From assembly GCA_016787225.1 (NCBI GenBank), contig JAEUUY010000030.1:1-64000 (forward strand): 64,000 nt of DNA, given 5' to 3'. The position numbers were made by a program, and so were the translations under genes. Positions within the stretch are counted from its first letter, which is position 1, and each line of letters opens with the position of its first letter. The notes under the pieces were generated by a model that was not told the DNA's origin, made no database searches, and saw only the letters and a list, made by a program, of their open reading frames with translations. This document shows, piece after piece, positions 26,188-35,009 of this stretch. Source of the DNA: Chitinophagales bacterium (GTDB taxonomy: Bacteria > Bacteroidota > Bacteroidia > Chitinophagales > JADJOU01).

Positions 26188-27333
26188 TTAAGAGTAATTA
26201 GAGATTTTTCTTCCTAAAAGATTAGAAACAAAATTCTGAACTTTTTTCACAAATTGATATTTGGACTCCATGTTAGCAAAGTCTTTATAGCTGTGTTTCG
26301 GCATATTTAATATGGCTTCAAACTCCTGATTCGAAATACCAAGTTTTTTAGCTACATATTCTTTGTCAAATTGCAATTCTTTCTCATCATAAAGAGGTTT
26401 TTCTAACTCAATTAGAGCGTATTCGCGTGTTATTTGACCCGTGACTATCATACTGGAAAGATGCGGTCGTCTTTTATCAAAACCATATTTCATTGGCAAA
26501 TAATAATTTTGGAAAAACTTAGTGAATACAGATTCTCCGTGTTTCTTCGCATACTCCTTATATCCGATTCTTTCCTTCAATTCAATTAGCGCTTCTGATT
26601 TTATATATGACATAAAATTCAATGGTCGCAAGGTTTTCATCTTTTTAATAAATGGATAATAGAAATACAGACTCCAAAATCCAATTGTCTTGTATTTTTT
26701 CAATTTAAGTTTGCCAAACTTCTTATGTATAGCATGTAAATTATCTGCATCCATAGCACTCCAATGCCATGATTCTGGGAAAATACATTCTGTCGAAATA
26801 TTACCCCCACTGATAACAGTATTTACATTAAATTTGGTAGCGAAATGATATAGTGAAGCAAAAAAAGCATGATCTTGAGGTACATCTTGATTGGATATAC
26901 CTGATTTCATATATGCTAATTGTAAATCTCTCATCTCCTCCCAGTCTATCACAATTGTATGTAAGTGCCAGCCACAATAATTGATGATACTCTCAATATT
27001 TTGGACAGCTAACTCACTATTCCAGCCGCCATCAACATGCACAACTAAAGGGCGAATGCCTGCATCAAATAATTTTAGAGCTAAATAAGAACTATCTACG
27101 CCGCCACTCAAGCCTAAAATACAATCATAGTCCTTAGATTTATTTTCTTGTTTTAGGTTAGCATAAATAGCAGCTAACTTTTGTTCACCTTCGGCATTTG
27201 GGAACCAATTTTTAGATCTAACTTCTTTAAAATCAATACAATGATTGCAAATCCCTTCTGAGTTAAACTTTATCTCGGAATCTGTCGTATCCATTACACA
27301 ATTTGTGCATATTTGATATTGTTTCTCGCTCAT
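26188..27333 (-). CDS. N-acetyl-sugar amidotransferase (WbpG/PseA-like)
   Basis: The 381-residue enzyme starts at ATG 27333, which overlaps the stop of the previous gene as ATGA; a longer reading from 27381 is therefore rejected. It has the zinc ligands CTNC and CNHC near the N-terminus and the PP-loop SGGVDS near residue 76, followed by a C-terminal domain of the TIGR03573 kind. Such proteins adenylate a sugar acetamido group and replace the oxygen with ammonia to give an acetamidino group, using HisH/HisF as ammonia source. Both partners lie next to it. Confidence 0.88.
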   Translation of the reverse strand: MSEKQYQICTNCVMDTTDSEIKFNSEGICNHCIDFKEVRSKNWFPNAEGEQKLAAIYANLKQENKSKDYDCILGLSGGVDSSYLALKLFDAGIRPLVVHVDGGWNSELAVQNIESIINYCGWHLHTIVIDWEEMRDLQLAYMKSGISNQDVPQDHAFFASLYHFATKFNVNTVISGGNISTECIFPESWHWSAMDADNLHAIHKKFGKLKLKKYKTIGFWSLYFYYPFIKKMKTLRPLNFMSYIKSEALIELKERIGYKEYAKKHGESVFTKFFQNYYLPMKYGFDKRRPHLSSMIVTGQITREYALIELEKPLYDEKELQFDKEYVAKKLGISNQEFEAILNMPKHSYKDFANMESKYQFVKKVQNFVSNLLGRKISNYS

Positions 27334-28736
27334 GTAGCTTTGATGTTTCTTGAGAATAGCTGATTGAATATTCGTATGCAAATGTAGGTAAAAATATATG
27401 GAAGAAACAAATACAGAGACATATTATCAAATTCTCCTTTTGGATACACAGAAAAGAAGAAAACTGAAAGGTTTACGTATATGAGTAGATACCACATATT
27501 ATTATACTTTCTTAACAAATTGTAGGTAGATGCCATAATTATTCCGAATAAAAACATACCAATTACTATGCCCCAAATTCCAAAATTAGCATACATTTCA
27601 CCATAACCAGTAGGGGGCAAAGCCCCGCCTTCTATATGTGGATACCAAACTTCTTTTATTATTTCTGAAGGCGGTAGTAGACCAGACTTAGAAAAAGGAA
27701 TAAAATTAAAAATCCATTGGATTAATGATTTCCCATAGAGGAAACCCATTTCATTTTCCCAACTATCAATAATTTTCATCAAAATTGGAATATTGGGAAT
27801 ATTACCCTTTTCTATTAAAGACTGAGTAAATTCAGTATATTCAAATTTCTCAGTAACAAATCCTACAAAGTCTGTATTTGCCTGATTAATGAATACCACA
27901 CTGCTATACATACGATAAAAATACATTAAAAAGGCAAAAGTTCCAAAGATTGTAAATGAAAACATAATTTTTCTTGTATACTTTTTATAAAAATCATATC
28001 TTAAAAAGTATTCCAAAGCTATAACTGAAATTAGAAAAAACAAAGTTTGTACAATTCTGCCGGTACTATATTTAATAGCAAATATGGCTAACAAATTAAT
28101 CAGAAACAACCATCTAGAACTTTTTTGTTTTTTGTCTAAAAATTGCCATAAATAAATAGCTATATACCCCAGATTATAGAAAATAGTACTACCACCGCCT
28201 AATGTAAACTCATATTGTCTAATAGCAATATTCTGAAAATAAACAAAAATATTACCGCCAGCAAACTTCATTACAATGTATAAAAAATTTATATAGCAAA
28301 GAATAAGAAATGTATAAATGAGTAACTTATAAACTTTTTCCGATTCAATTTTCACATGAATATTGATATCAAATTTTTTTCTCACAATAAAATAGCCTAC
28401 GAGAGTCATGCAATACCCAATGAGATAGTAATAAATACTTTTCGTAAATAAATCATCCAAATCGTTTGAGTATTGAGTGTCTGAGATATATTTACTTCTA
28501 TAAAAACCTTCTAAATAATAGTAAATAAAACCTATGACCCCTAATATGTTATAAAAATTAAACAGTGTAAGTGGCTCAAAAAATACAAATCGATTTAGAA
28601 GTAAGAATGAACTAAAAATAAAAAATACAATTAGAGAAATTCCATAAACTTGCTCAAAATTGTCTGCAAAAAAATAACAGATGATAGGCAGAGATATAAA
28701 TGTCGCTATAACGATAAAAAATTTCCGTAACCTCAC
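27330..28736 (-). CDS. Wzy-like oligosaccharide repeat-unit polymerase
   Basis: The 468-residue protein has about 12 hydrophobic segments and a large extracytoplasmic loop around residues 280-395, the usual layout of Wzy polymerases, which link lipid-carried repeat units in the periplasm. The loop contains a PPSEIIKEVWYPHIEGG segment followed by PPTGYGEMYANFGIWG, a pattern seen in oligosaccharide repeat unit polymerases. The start is GTG. It is coupled to the WbpG-like gene by a 4-bp overlap. Low sequence conservation makes Wzy naming a family-level call. Confidence 0.78.
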   Translation of the reverse strand: MRLRKFFIVIATFISLPIICYFFADNFEQVYGISLIVFFIFSSFLLLNRFVFFEPLTLFNFYNILGVIGFIYYYLEGFYRSKYISDTQYSNDLDDLFTKSIYYYLIGYCMTLVGYFIVRKKFDINIHVKIESEKVYKLLIYTFLILCYINFLYIVMKFAGGNIFVYFQNIAIRQYEFTLGGGSTIFYNLGYIAIYLWQFLDKKQKSSRWLFLINLLAIFAIKYSTGRIVQTLFFLISVIALEYFLRYDFYKKYTRKIMFSFTIFGTFAFLMYFYRMYSSVVFINQANTDFVGFVTEKFEYTEFTQSLIEKGNIPNIPILMKIIDSWENEMGFLYGKSLIQWIFNFIPFSKSGLLPPSEIIKEVWYPHIEGGALPPTGYGEMYANFGIWGIVIGMFLFGIIMASTYNLLRKYNNMWYLLIYVNLSVFFFSVYPKGEFDNMSLYLFLPYIFTYICIRIFNQLFSRNIKAT

Positions 28737-28761
28737 TTTATTTAATTCAATATTTTATTTC

Positions 28762-29838
28762 TTAGTCCCAATCTTTTTCCAATATAGCTTCCCAATACTT
28801 ATTCGTTTTAACCAAGCTCAGATCTTCTAAAATTTTAGATTGATTCTCAGCTAGATCATTTTCTGAAATATCTATCAACTCAGCAAAGCTGTAAATATCT
28901 ATTTTATCAGTTTCATAGATTTTTATTCCAATGTTATTAAAATATACAAAAGGGGTAATAAAAGAATTTAAAAAAACTTTTTTCTTCATCGCTAGCATTA
29001 GATTAATAGTTCCTAAGCCTTGCTGTCTTTTGTGCCCAAAGATACAAATATTAGTCTTTGTAAGTAATTCTGCGTATGTCTCAAAACTCATATAATCCAA
29101 TATGCAAACAGCCTTTGAGCCGAATAAATTTAAGGCATGATTTTTAACTTTTTCAACATAATCTTTTGTTCCACCATAAGATAGTATCAATAATAATCTT
29201 ACATTTTCATCTTTGAATCGCTGGAGTTTATTTAGAATATCTATATGATTGTTTCTTTTATCTGCAGAGTTTCCAATAAGTATTGTTGTGTTTTGATTTT
29301 CAATTTGGTTATCATGCGCATAACTAATAATTTTTTCATCAATAGTCTTTGGATAACATGATTTAAAGTACTTTGCCTTAGAACCATAAATTTTTCTACA
29401 TAAATAGTAATCTCCTTCAATGTAGCAGGAAATATATTTAACTCTTCGTATAAAGTAACTTCTCAAATACTCAATTAAATAATCCTTCAACCTAACTTTC
29501 TTTTCGTAATAGTCATACAAGTCTGCTCCCCAAATTACCCACATAAGTTTGTTATAAATAAATGGATAAAAAATGACCCAAAACAATACTACCAAAGGTA
29601 TATTTAGCTGATGTAATACAATTTTATTAGCTTTATGTATCTCTTTAAACTTCTTGATTGAAAATTGAATTTCCTTATTATAATATTCTAGATTTGGGTA
29701 ATCTGTTGTATAATTCTCATTGTAGTTTTTATTTTTATAAACGAAAAACTTATTTTGAGAAACATCAAAGTTCCTTTTAACGTAGTTGATATAATTATAG
29801 GAGTATATGTCACCTCCTGTTATAAAATGAATAATCAC
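28762..29838 (-). CDS. GT56-type 4-acetamido-6-deoxyhexose transferase (WecF-like)
   Basis: The 358-residue protein resembles WecF (TDP-Fuc4NAc:lipid II Fuc4NAc transferase): MIIHFITGGDIYSY, MWVIWGADLYDYY, then ILIGNSADKRNNHIDIL and CIFGHKRQQGLGTINLMLA. WecF transfers a 4-acetamido-4,6-dideoxyhexose. That fits its neighbours, a LbH acetyltransferase and a VioA/FdtB-like 4-aminotransferase, which would make such a donor. The start is GTG and overlaps the upstream stop by one base. Confidence 0.78.
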   Translation of the reverse strand: MIIHFITGGDIYSYNYINYVKRNFDVSQNKFFVYKNKNYNENYTTDYPNLEYYNKEIQFSIKKFKEIHKANKIVLHQLNIPLVVLFWVIFYPFIYNKLMWVIWGADLYDYYEKKVRLKDYLIEYLRSYFIRRVKYISCYIEGDYYLCRKIYGSKAKYFKSCYPKTIDEKIISYAHDNQIENQNTTILIGNSADKRNNHIDILNKLQRFKDENVRLLLILSYGGTKDYVEKVKNHALNLFGSKAVCILDYMSFETYAELLTKTNICIFGHKRQQGLGTINLMLAMKKKVFLNSFITPFVYFNNIGIKIYETDKIDIYSFAELIDISENDLAENQSKILEDLSLVKTNKYWEAILEKDWD

Positions 29839-30467
29839 TATTTACTAATTGGTTTAGCCGGAATGCCATATGCCATAGTATTATCAGGAATATCCTTTGT
29901 TACCAAAGACCCTGCACCGATTGTTACATTAGCACCGATTTTAATTCCTGGCAATATAGTAGCATTCGTACCTATAAAAGTTTGCATACCAATGTGGCAG
30001 TTACCAGATATATTAACACCCGGACAGATTTCTACAAAATCTTCAATAATTGAATCGTGTCCTATAGTAGAATTAATATTAACCAAAACTCCTCTACCAA
30101 TTTTTACATTCGATGTAATTATTACACCTTGCATTAAATTACAACCCTCCTTAATTTCAATTCCAAATTGGCCCAAATGTGACTTACTACTGATTGTAGA
30201 GACTAACTTACCACCAATTTCATCTATTATATCAGACAATTTTTTCCTACTTACTGGTGAACCAAGACCTAAGGTATATTCGTTAGAGATGTTTGAAAAA
30301 TAATCTTTGAGTTCAACTTTTGAACGTAAGATTGGAAACTTATTGAACATATAGGAGTCAATATCTAGACTCACATCATCAAAAAAGACAACCTCTGCTT
30401 CTGTATGATCTTGGATATATGATTCCATGACTTCCTTTGCAAATCCTTTAGCTCCAGCAATTAGCAT
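29838..30467 (-). CDS. Left-handed beta-helix sugar acetyltransferase (PglD/NeuD/VioB-like)
   Basis: The 209-residue protein has an N-terminal Rossmann-like part (MLIAGAKGFAKEVMESYI) and a C-terminal hexapeptide-repeat domain with runs such as GVIITSNVKIGRGVLVN and ATILPGIKIGANVTIGAG, closing with AYGIPAKPISK. The two-part layout is that of PglD/NeuD enzymes, which acetylate the 4-amino group of nucleotide amino sugars. It lies 3 bp after the VioA-like aminotransferase gene, so it likely uses that product. Confidence 0.86.
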   Translation of the reverse strand: MLIAGAKGFAKEVMESYIQDHTEAEVVFFDDVSLDIDSYMFNKFPILRSKVELKDYFSNISNEYTLGLGSPVSRKKLSDIIDEIGGKLVSTISSKSHLGQFGIEIKEGCNLMQGVIITSNVKIGRGVLVNINSTIGHDSIIEDFVEICPGVNISGNCHIGMQTFIGTNATILPGIKIGANVTIGAGSLVTKDIPDNTMAYGIPAKPISK

Positions 30468-30470
30468 ATA

Positions 30471-31571
30471 TTAATTATTAATAGTATTTACAATTTTATT
30501 CAAGTCACTCTCTGACATACCAGCATATAGAGGGAGACATAAAATTTTTGAGGCTATATTTTCAGAAATTGGCATAATTTGTCCCTTTATATAAGGGATT
30601 GTGTTTAATGATGGGTAAAAGTAACGTCTAGGGTATATCGATTTTGTATTAAACCTTTCTTGTGCAGCCAGCATATCTGCCTCATCCTTAAACAGTATAG
30701 GATAATAGCTATAATTCCAATCGGTATGTTCCCTTATTTTCATTTTTACGAATCGTTCAGAATCGATATGAGCATTATAAAACTCCACTGCGAATTTTCT
30801 TGTCTCATATATCTCCTTCATATGGGGGAAAACAGCCAATCCCATTGCTGCTTGAAGTTCACTAATCTTACCATTGATACCTAAGCCATGAAAATTTAAA
30901 GGTCCATCATGTCCAAAATTGTGACTATAATATACTTTTTTTCTTAACTCAGGGTCTGGACAGAAAGCTGCTCCACCTTCTCCTGTATGAAAAATTTTAG
31001 TGGCATGAAAACTACATGTACTCACATCTCCGTATGAAAAAACACTCTTACCCTTATACTTAACACCGAAACAATGTGCAGCATCATAAATGACTTTCAG
31101 ATTATGCTTCTCGGCTATCTTTTCTATATATTCTAAATCACATGGATTCCCAAAAACATGAGTCGCTAAAATACATGTTGTCTTAGGAGTAATAGCTGCC
31201 TCAATTTTTTCTGGATCAATAGTCCAAGTATCCTCCTCTATATCCACAAAAACTGGTGTGCAATTCTCCCATATTATGGAAGATGAGGTAGCTACATAGC
31301 TAAAAGGGGTAGTGATGACTTCTCCATTTTTCGCCAATAGTTTAAGTGCTATTTGAATAGGAATGGTTCCATTGTTCATAATAAGGATGTTATCCAGTCC
31401 TAGATGTTCCTTCAACTTTTCCTCCAATTCAAGAACCAACTCACCTCTATTTGTAAGCCATACATTGTCCCAAGCTCGTTTTAAAATATTTGAATAGGTA
31501 TCTATTGATGGAAGAAATGTCTTCGTTACATTAATACGGATATCCTCAGTTTGCATATTAGTGATTGCCAT
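30471..31571 (-). CDS. DegT/DnrJ aminotransferase (VioA/FdtB-like)
   Basis: The 366-residue PLP enzyme shows NVWLTNRGELVLELEEKL, FSYVATSSSIIWENCTPVF, VIYDAAHCFGVKYKG and the PLP lysine motif SFHATKIFHTGEGGA (Lys near residue 190). I associate this pattern with VioA/FdtB-type enzymes that aminate dTDP-4-keto-6-deoxyhexose. A start at ATG 31556 (after the flippase stop) is an alternative to 31571, which overlaps by 14 bp. If the locus makes a 3-amino uronic acid, this enzyme is the other candidate for the WbpE step; the motif style favours the 4-amino role. Confidence 0.83.
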   Translation of the reverse strand: MAITNMQTEDIRINVTKTFLPSIDTYSNILKRAWDNVWLTNRGELVLELEEKLKEHLGLDNILIMNNGTIPIQIALKLLAKNGEVITTPFSYVATSSSIIWENCTPVFVDIEEDTWTIDPEKIEAAITPKTTCILATHVFGNPCDLEYIEKIAEKHNLKVIYDAAHCFGVKYKGKSVFSYGDVSTCSFHATKIFHTGEGGAAFCPDPELRKKVYYSHNFGHDGPLNFHGLGINGKISELQAAMGLAVFPHMKEIYETRKFAVEFYNAHIDSERFVKMKIREHTDWNYSYYPILFKDEADMLAAQERFNTKSIYPRRYFYPSLNTIPYIKGQIMPISENIASKILCLPLYAGMSESDLNKIVNTINN

Positions 31572-32787
31572 AAATTAACTTTCTATTCCAATAAAAACCA
31601 TAGACCAAAACAAATGTAGTAAAAATAACGTAGACTATTAGCACCTCATTTATATCAAAACCAAAGACTCCTGCAAAAAGAACAAAGGGCAAAAGCTTAA
31701 CAATAGAATAAACTATTTCTAAAATTAAGGCTTGTCGCTGCTTTTCGAATAAAATTGGGATATTAGATATAGCTGATAACACAAAGTTAGCAATAATCCA
31801 TGGAGTTAAAATTTGAATATACTTCCCAGAAACAGTCCAGTTTTCTCCGAAAAATAATGTAAAGAAAAATGGTGCTGTCAATAGAAAAGGAACCATAAGT
31901 ATCGCTAGAATCATTAATTTCTTAGTCAAACTAGAAAATGCATGAATTCTTGCAGTTCTTTCTGTCATGCAGTCTTTTAATTCTTGACCAAATACATTAT
32001 AGATAGAGCCAGATATTAGGCTCAAAGGCGCTTGAATATATTTGAACCCAAACATGTAAAGTCCTAAAGTAGTTTTATCAAAATAATATGGTATTAAAAG
32101 TATGGGAATACTTGTGGAAACTGTATTTAAAAGAGTATGAGGAAAAGAATATACGGCGAAATCTTTATATTCTTTCATTACTTTCTTAACATTATAAATA
32201 GAAAAGCCTATTATTATTTTTTTTACAAAATGATATTGCGAAATTGAAAAAAAAACAATACCTAATAAATATCCTCCACTAAAACCAATTATTAAATTAA
32301 AAGGTCGGAACAAGCTAAGACTGCCTAATACGTTGTAAATTGACTCGGAAGTAGATTTACTTATTCGAAGAAATGACATAGACTTGTAATGACTATATCT
32401 ATTATAAAATCTATCGATTGATGTATACATAGCTACAGCAAACACTACTAAGGGCAACATGAAATATGGTAAAGTCAATAATCCCATATATATAAGTATT
32501 GCTATGCTAACAAAAAGCAAGAACGTAAAGGTTGTTGCAATTAGCAGTACAGTTTGCATAATATGTAGGGATTTTTCTTCTGTATCAGAAATTAATAGGG
32601 CAACTTCATACTTTAAGGTGCCGAACACTGCTAAAATTCCTGCAATCGTTATAAATAAACCATAAAATCCAAACTCCTCATTGGTATAGATTCTCGAAAT
32701 GACAAAAGCTGCAGCAAAAGGAATAATCTGGGAAATAGTAGTTCCGGAAAAAAGAATTAAGAAGTTTTTATAAAAAGATGCTTTCAT
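31558..32787 (-). CDS. Wzx-type flippase (polysaccharide biosynthesis membrane protein)
   Basis: The 409-residue protein has about 12 hydrophobic segments. Its N-terminus (NFLILFSGTTISQIIPFAAA, then SRIYTNEEFGFYGLF) is typical of MOP-superfamily Wzx flippases, which move the undecaprenyl-linked repeat unit to the periplasmic side. Its stop overlaps the first codons of the aminotransferase and its start overlaps the next upstream gene by ATGA. It is the only flippase in the locus, supporting a Wzx/Wzy pathway. Confidence 0.87.
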   Translation of the reverse strand: MKASFYKNFLILFSGTTISQIIPFAAAFVISRIYTNEEFGFYGLFITIAGILAVFGTLKYEVALLISDTEEKSLHIMQTVLLIATTFTFLLFVSIAILIYMGLLTLPYFMLPLVVFAVAMYTSIDRFYNRYSHYKSMSFLRISKSTSESIYNVLGSLSLFRPFNLIIGFSGGYLLGIVFFSISQYHFVKKIIIGFSIYNVKKVMKEYKDFAVYSFPHTLLNTVSTSIPILLIPYYFDKTTLGLYMFGFKYIQAPLSLISGSIYNVFGQELKDCMTERTARIHAFSSLTKKLMILAILMVPFLLTAPFFFTLFFGENWTVSGKYIQILTPWIIANFVLSAISNIPILFEKQRQALILEIVYSIVKLLPFVLFAGVFGFDINEVLIVYVIFTTFVLVYGFYWNRKLIYGNH

Positions 32788-34109
32788 TCTTTTAATTTAA
32801 TTACATTATTCCAAAAATACCCTAATCCCAAACAGAAAAGGTAGACCCCCCAAGCCCTGTTTAAAAAATCATCGAAAACACAATTGATTCCTACAAGTAA
32901 AATAAAACTCCAACCAAATATATTGCCTCTATATAATAGTAAAACACCAAGATAAATAAACATCAATAGAAGCAAGACCAACTGTATAGAACCTCCAGCA
33001 AGTAGACTGAACAAATATTGAGAATGAGGACTTTTGAAATATGTAGGAATATTGAAACTAAAAATATACATACTTGAATCCCTCTTTATTACACTATCCA
33101 CTAAATTTTTTACGTTATTTGCTCCATAACCAAATATAGGTTTATGTTTGGCCTCATTGATCAGAATGGAATACAATTGTTTTCGTTTGGGATCCTTAAC
33201 TACCTTCGATTCTATCTCCTGAACCATGTCCAACTTATCCTTCCTTAGATACTGCCCGCCCCATAACAGCATTATAAACAAAACAAAACCAGAAATATAT
33301 CTGAATTTAGGAGTAATAACTCTAAAATAATTGTAGACTATCCAACATAATATTATTATAATCAAACAAGCTATATTAACCTTCGACTCCAAGAAATAGA
33401 CCAAGTATGATAGAATTAATAATACTAACAAAAAAAAGACTCTTTCAATCAAACCTAAACTTCTTTTGAGAATTGAGAGTATAAATATTACATTCAATGT
33501 ATACACTGCTGAAAGAAACGTATGGTGGGTGTTTAGTTCAATTTTAATCCCCTCACGATGAAATCCCCAATCTGCCAAACTGTTTAAGAATTCTGTAGAA
33601 TTTTTAAATATATATTTCCAATCAGGAATAACTCCATAGTCTGTAAAATCTACATCGCTAATATAGTATTTATGGGACAAAGCAATGCCCTCTACCCAAA
33701 ATTCATAAAGAAGATAAAACGAATACAAAGAACTTACTGTGTAAACAAGTGTGGTTAATTTATTCAATTCCTCATCTTTAGTCCAATTAAAGAAAAGTAA
33801 AATCAAAGGAAATAGAAGTAATAAAAATGTTGGCTGTATAAACTCCGTTGAGAAACTAAAACTAGATTTATAAAAATAGGTAGATAGAAAAAAAATATAG
33901 TAGGCAGATACAAAAAATAGTGTCACATAATTTCTTGATTCAAAGAAAATAGAACGTTTATTGAGAAAAAAATCTACTATACAAATTGATAGGAAAAAAG
34001 CAAATACTATACTCTGTAATGCATTAGGTAATGCAGGAAATGTAAATAACAAACAAAATGCGAGTTTTAGTAGTCTGCTGACTAAAATTTTACTCTGGTC
34101 TAATACCAT
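32784..34109 (-). CDS. O-antigen ligase/polymerase-like membrane protein
   Basis: The 441-residue protein has about 11-12 hydrophobic segments and an extracytoplasmic loop (residues about 300-360) holding KPIFGYGANNVKNLVD and later SPHSQYLFSLLAGG. The G-x-G-x-N and H-(N/S)-x-Y/L pairing is the signature of the Wzy_C/WaaL O-antigen ligase domain. It could ligate the finished glycan to an acceptor or polymerise it. As a second such protein beside the Wzy-like gene at 27.3 kb, ligase is the more economical guess. It overlaps the oxidoreductase gene by 20 bp. Confidence 0.75.
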   Translation of the reverse strand: MVLDQSKILVSRLLKLAFCLLFTFPALPNALQSIVFAFFLSICIVDFFLNKRSIFFESRNYVTLFFVSAYYIFFLSTYFYKSSFSFSTEFIQPTFLLLLFPLILLFFNWTKDEELNKLTTLVYTVSSLYSFYLLYEFWVEGIALSHKYYISDVDFTDYGVIPDWKYIFKNSTEFLNSLADWGFHREGIKIELNTHHTFLSAVYTLNVIFILSILKRSLGLIERVFFLLVLLILSYLVYFLESKVNIACLIIIILCWIVYNYFRVITPKFRYISGFVLFIMLLWGGQYLRKDKLDMVQEIESKVVKDPKRKQLYSILINEAKHKPIFGYGANNVKNLVDSVIKRDSSMYIFSFNIPTYFKSPHSQYLFSLLAGGSIQLVLLLLMFIYLGVLLLYRGNIFGWSFILLVGINCVFDDFLNRAWGVYLFCLGLGYFWNNVIKLKE

Positions 34110-34983
34110 GCACTATCTCAATTGCCTTCTTAGAAACGGAAACAGGGAAACCTCTTCCTGCCAATATTTCTCGATAACTATCTGTATGCAGTTCTGTAAA
34201 CCCATCGGAAAATTCAATTTCTTCACCTTCCATGCTTAGAGTGCGATAGGTACGCTTGCCAGCTAATCTAACTTCTTCAGGTATTTGGTGATAATCAATG
34301 CTTAAAAACCAATTGATACGAGCTTTTTCTAAATGTAGAAAACCCGCTGCGGTATCATCATCGTGCCTATGTACCTTATTTTCTACTATATCCCCAAATA
34401 TCCATGTGAGCATATCGAAGAAATGTACACCTATATTCGTTGCTATTCCGCCCGATTTATCAATATCACCTTTCCAACTATGGTGATACCATTTCCCTCT
34501 AGAGGTAATATATTTTAAATCAATGTCATAGACTTTTCCAGTAGGAGAGTTATCAATTCTCTCTTTCAATGCCTTGATATTGGGATGAAGTCTCAATTGC
34601 AATATCGTATAGGCATTTTTTCCAGTTTCCTTTTCAATATCTACAATAGCATCCACATTCCAAGGATTAAGAACCAATGGCTTTTCACAGATAACATCAC
34701 AACCACTTTTTAATGCAAATCGAATGTGCGCATCATGAAGATAATTTGGGCTACATATACTGATAATGTCGATAGGATTGCCTTGTCTTCTCAATTTATC
34801 AATATGGCGATCAAAACGCTCAAACTCGGTAAAAAAATCAGCATCAGGGAAATGACTATCCATAATGCCCACACCATCATAGGGGTCGAAAGCACAAACC
34901 AAAGTATTACCAGTATCTTTAATAGCTTTCATATGCCTCGGGGCTATATAGCCCGCAGCGCCTATTAGTGCAAATCTCTTCAT
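34090..34983 (-). CDS. Gfo/Idh/MocA oxidoreductase, WbpB/WlbA-like UDP-GlcNAcA 3-dehydrogenase
   Basis: The 297-residue protein begins FALIGAAGYIAPRHMKAIKD, followed by GNTLVCAFDP, SICSPNYLHDAHIR and CDVICEKPLV. This combination is close to WbpB/WlbA, which oxidise the 3-hydroxyl of UDP-GlcNAcA as the first step to 2,3-diamino uronic acids. The EKP motif holds the catalytic lysine of the family. It lies directly after the UDP-sugar 6-dehydrogenase gene, as in wbp and wlb loci. Confidence 0.88.
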   Translation of the reverse strand: MKRFALIGAAGYIAPRHMKAIKDTGNTLVCAFDPYDGVGIMDSHFPDADFFTEFERFDRHIDKLRRQGNPIDIISICSPNYLHDAHIRFALKSGCDVICEKPLVLNPWNVDAIVDIEKETGKNAYTILQLRLHPNIKALKERIDNSPTGKVYDIDLKYITSRGKWYHHSWKGDIDKSGGIATNIGVHFFDMLTWIFGDIVENKVHRHDDDTAAGFLHLEKARINWFLSIDYHQIPEEVRLAGKRTYRTLSMEGEEIEFSDGFTELHTDSYREILAGRGFPVSVSKKAIEIVHGIRPE

Positions 34984-35009
34984 TAGTTCAACTATTTTAA
35001 TTTTAAAAT

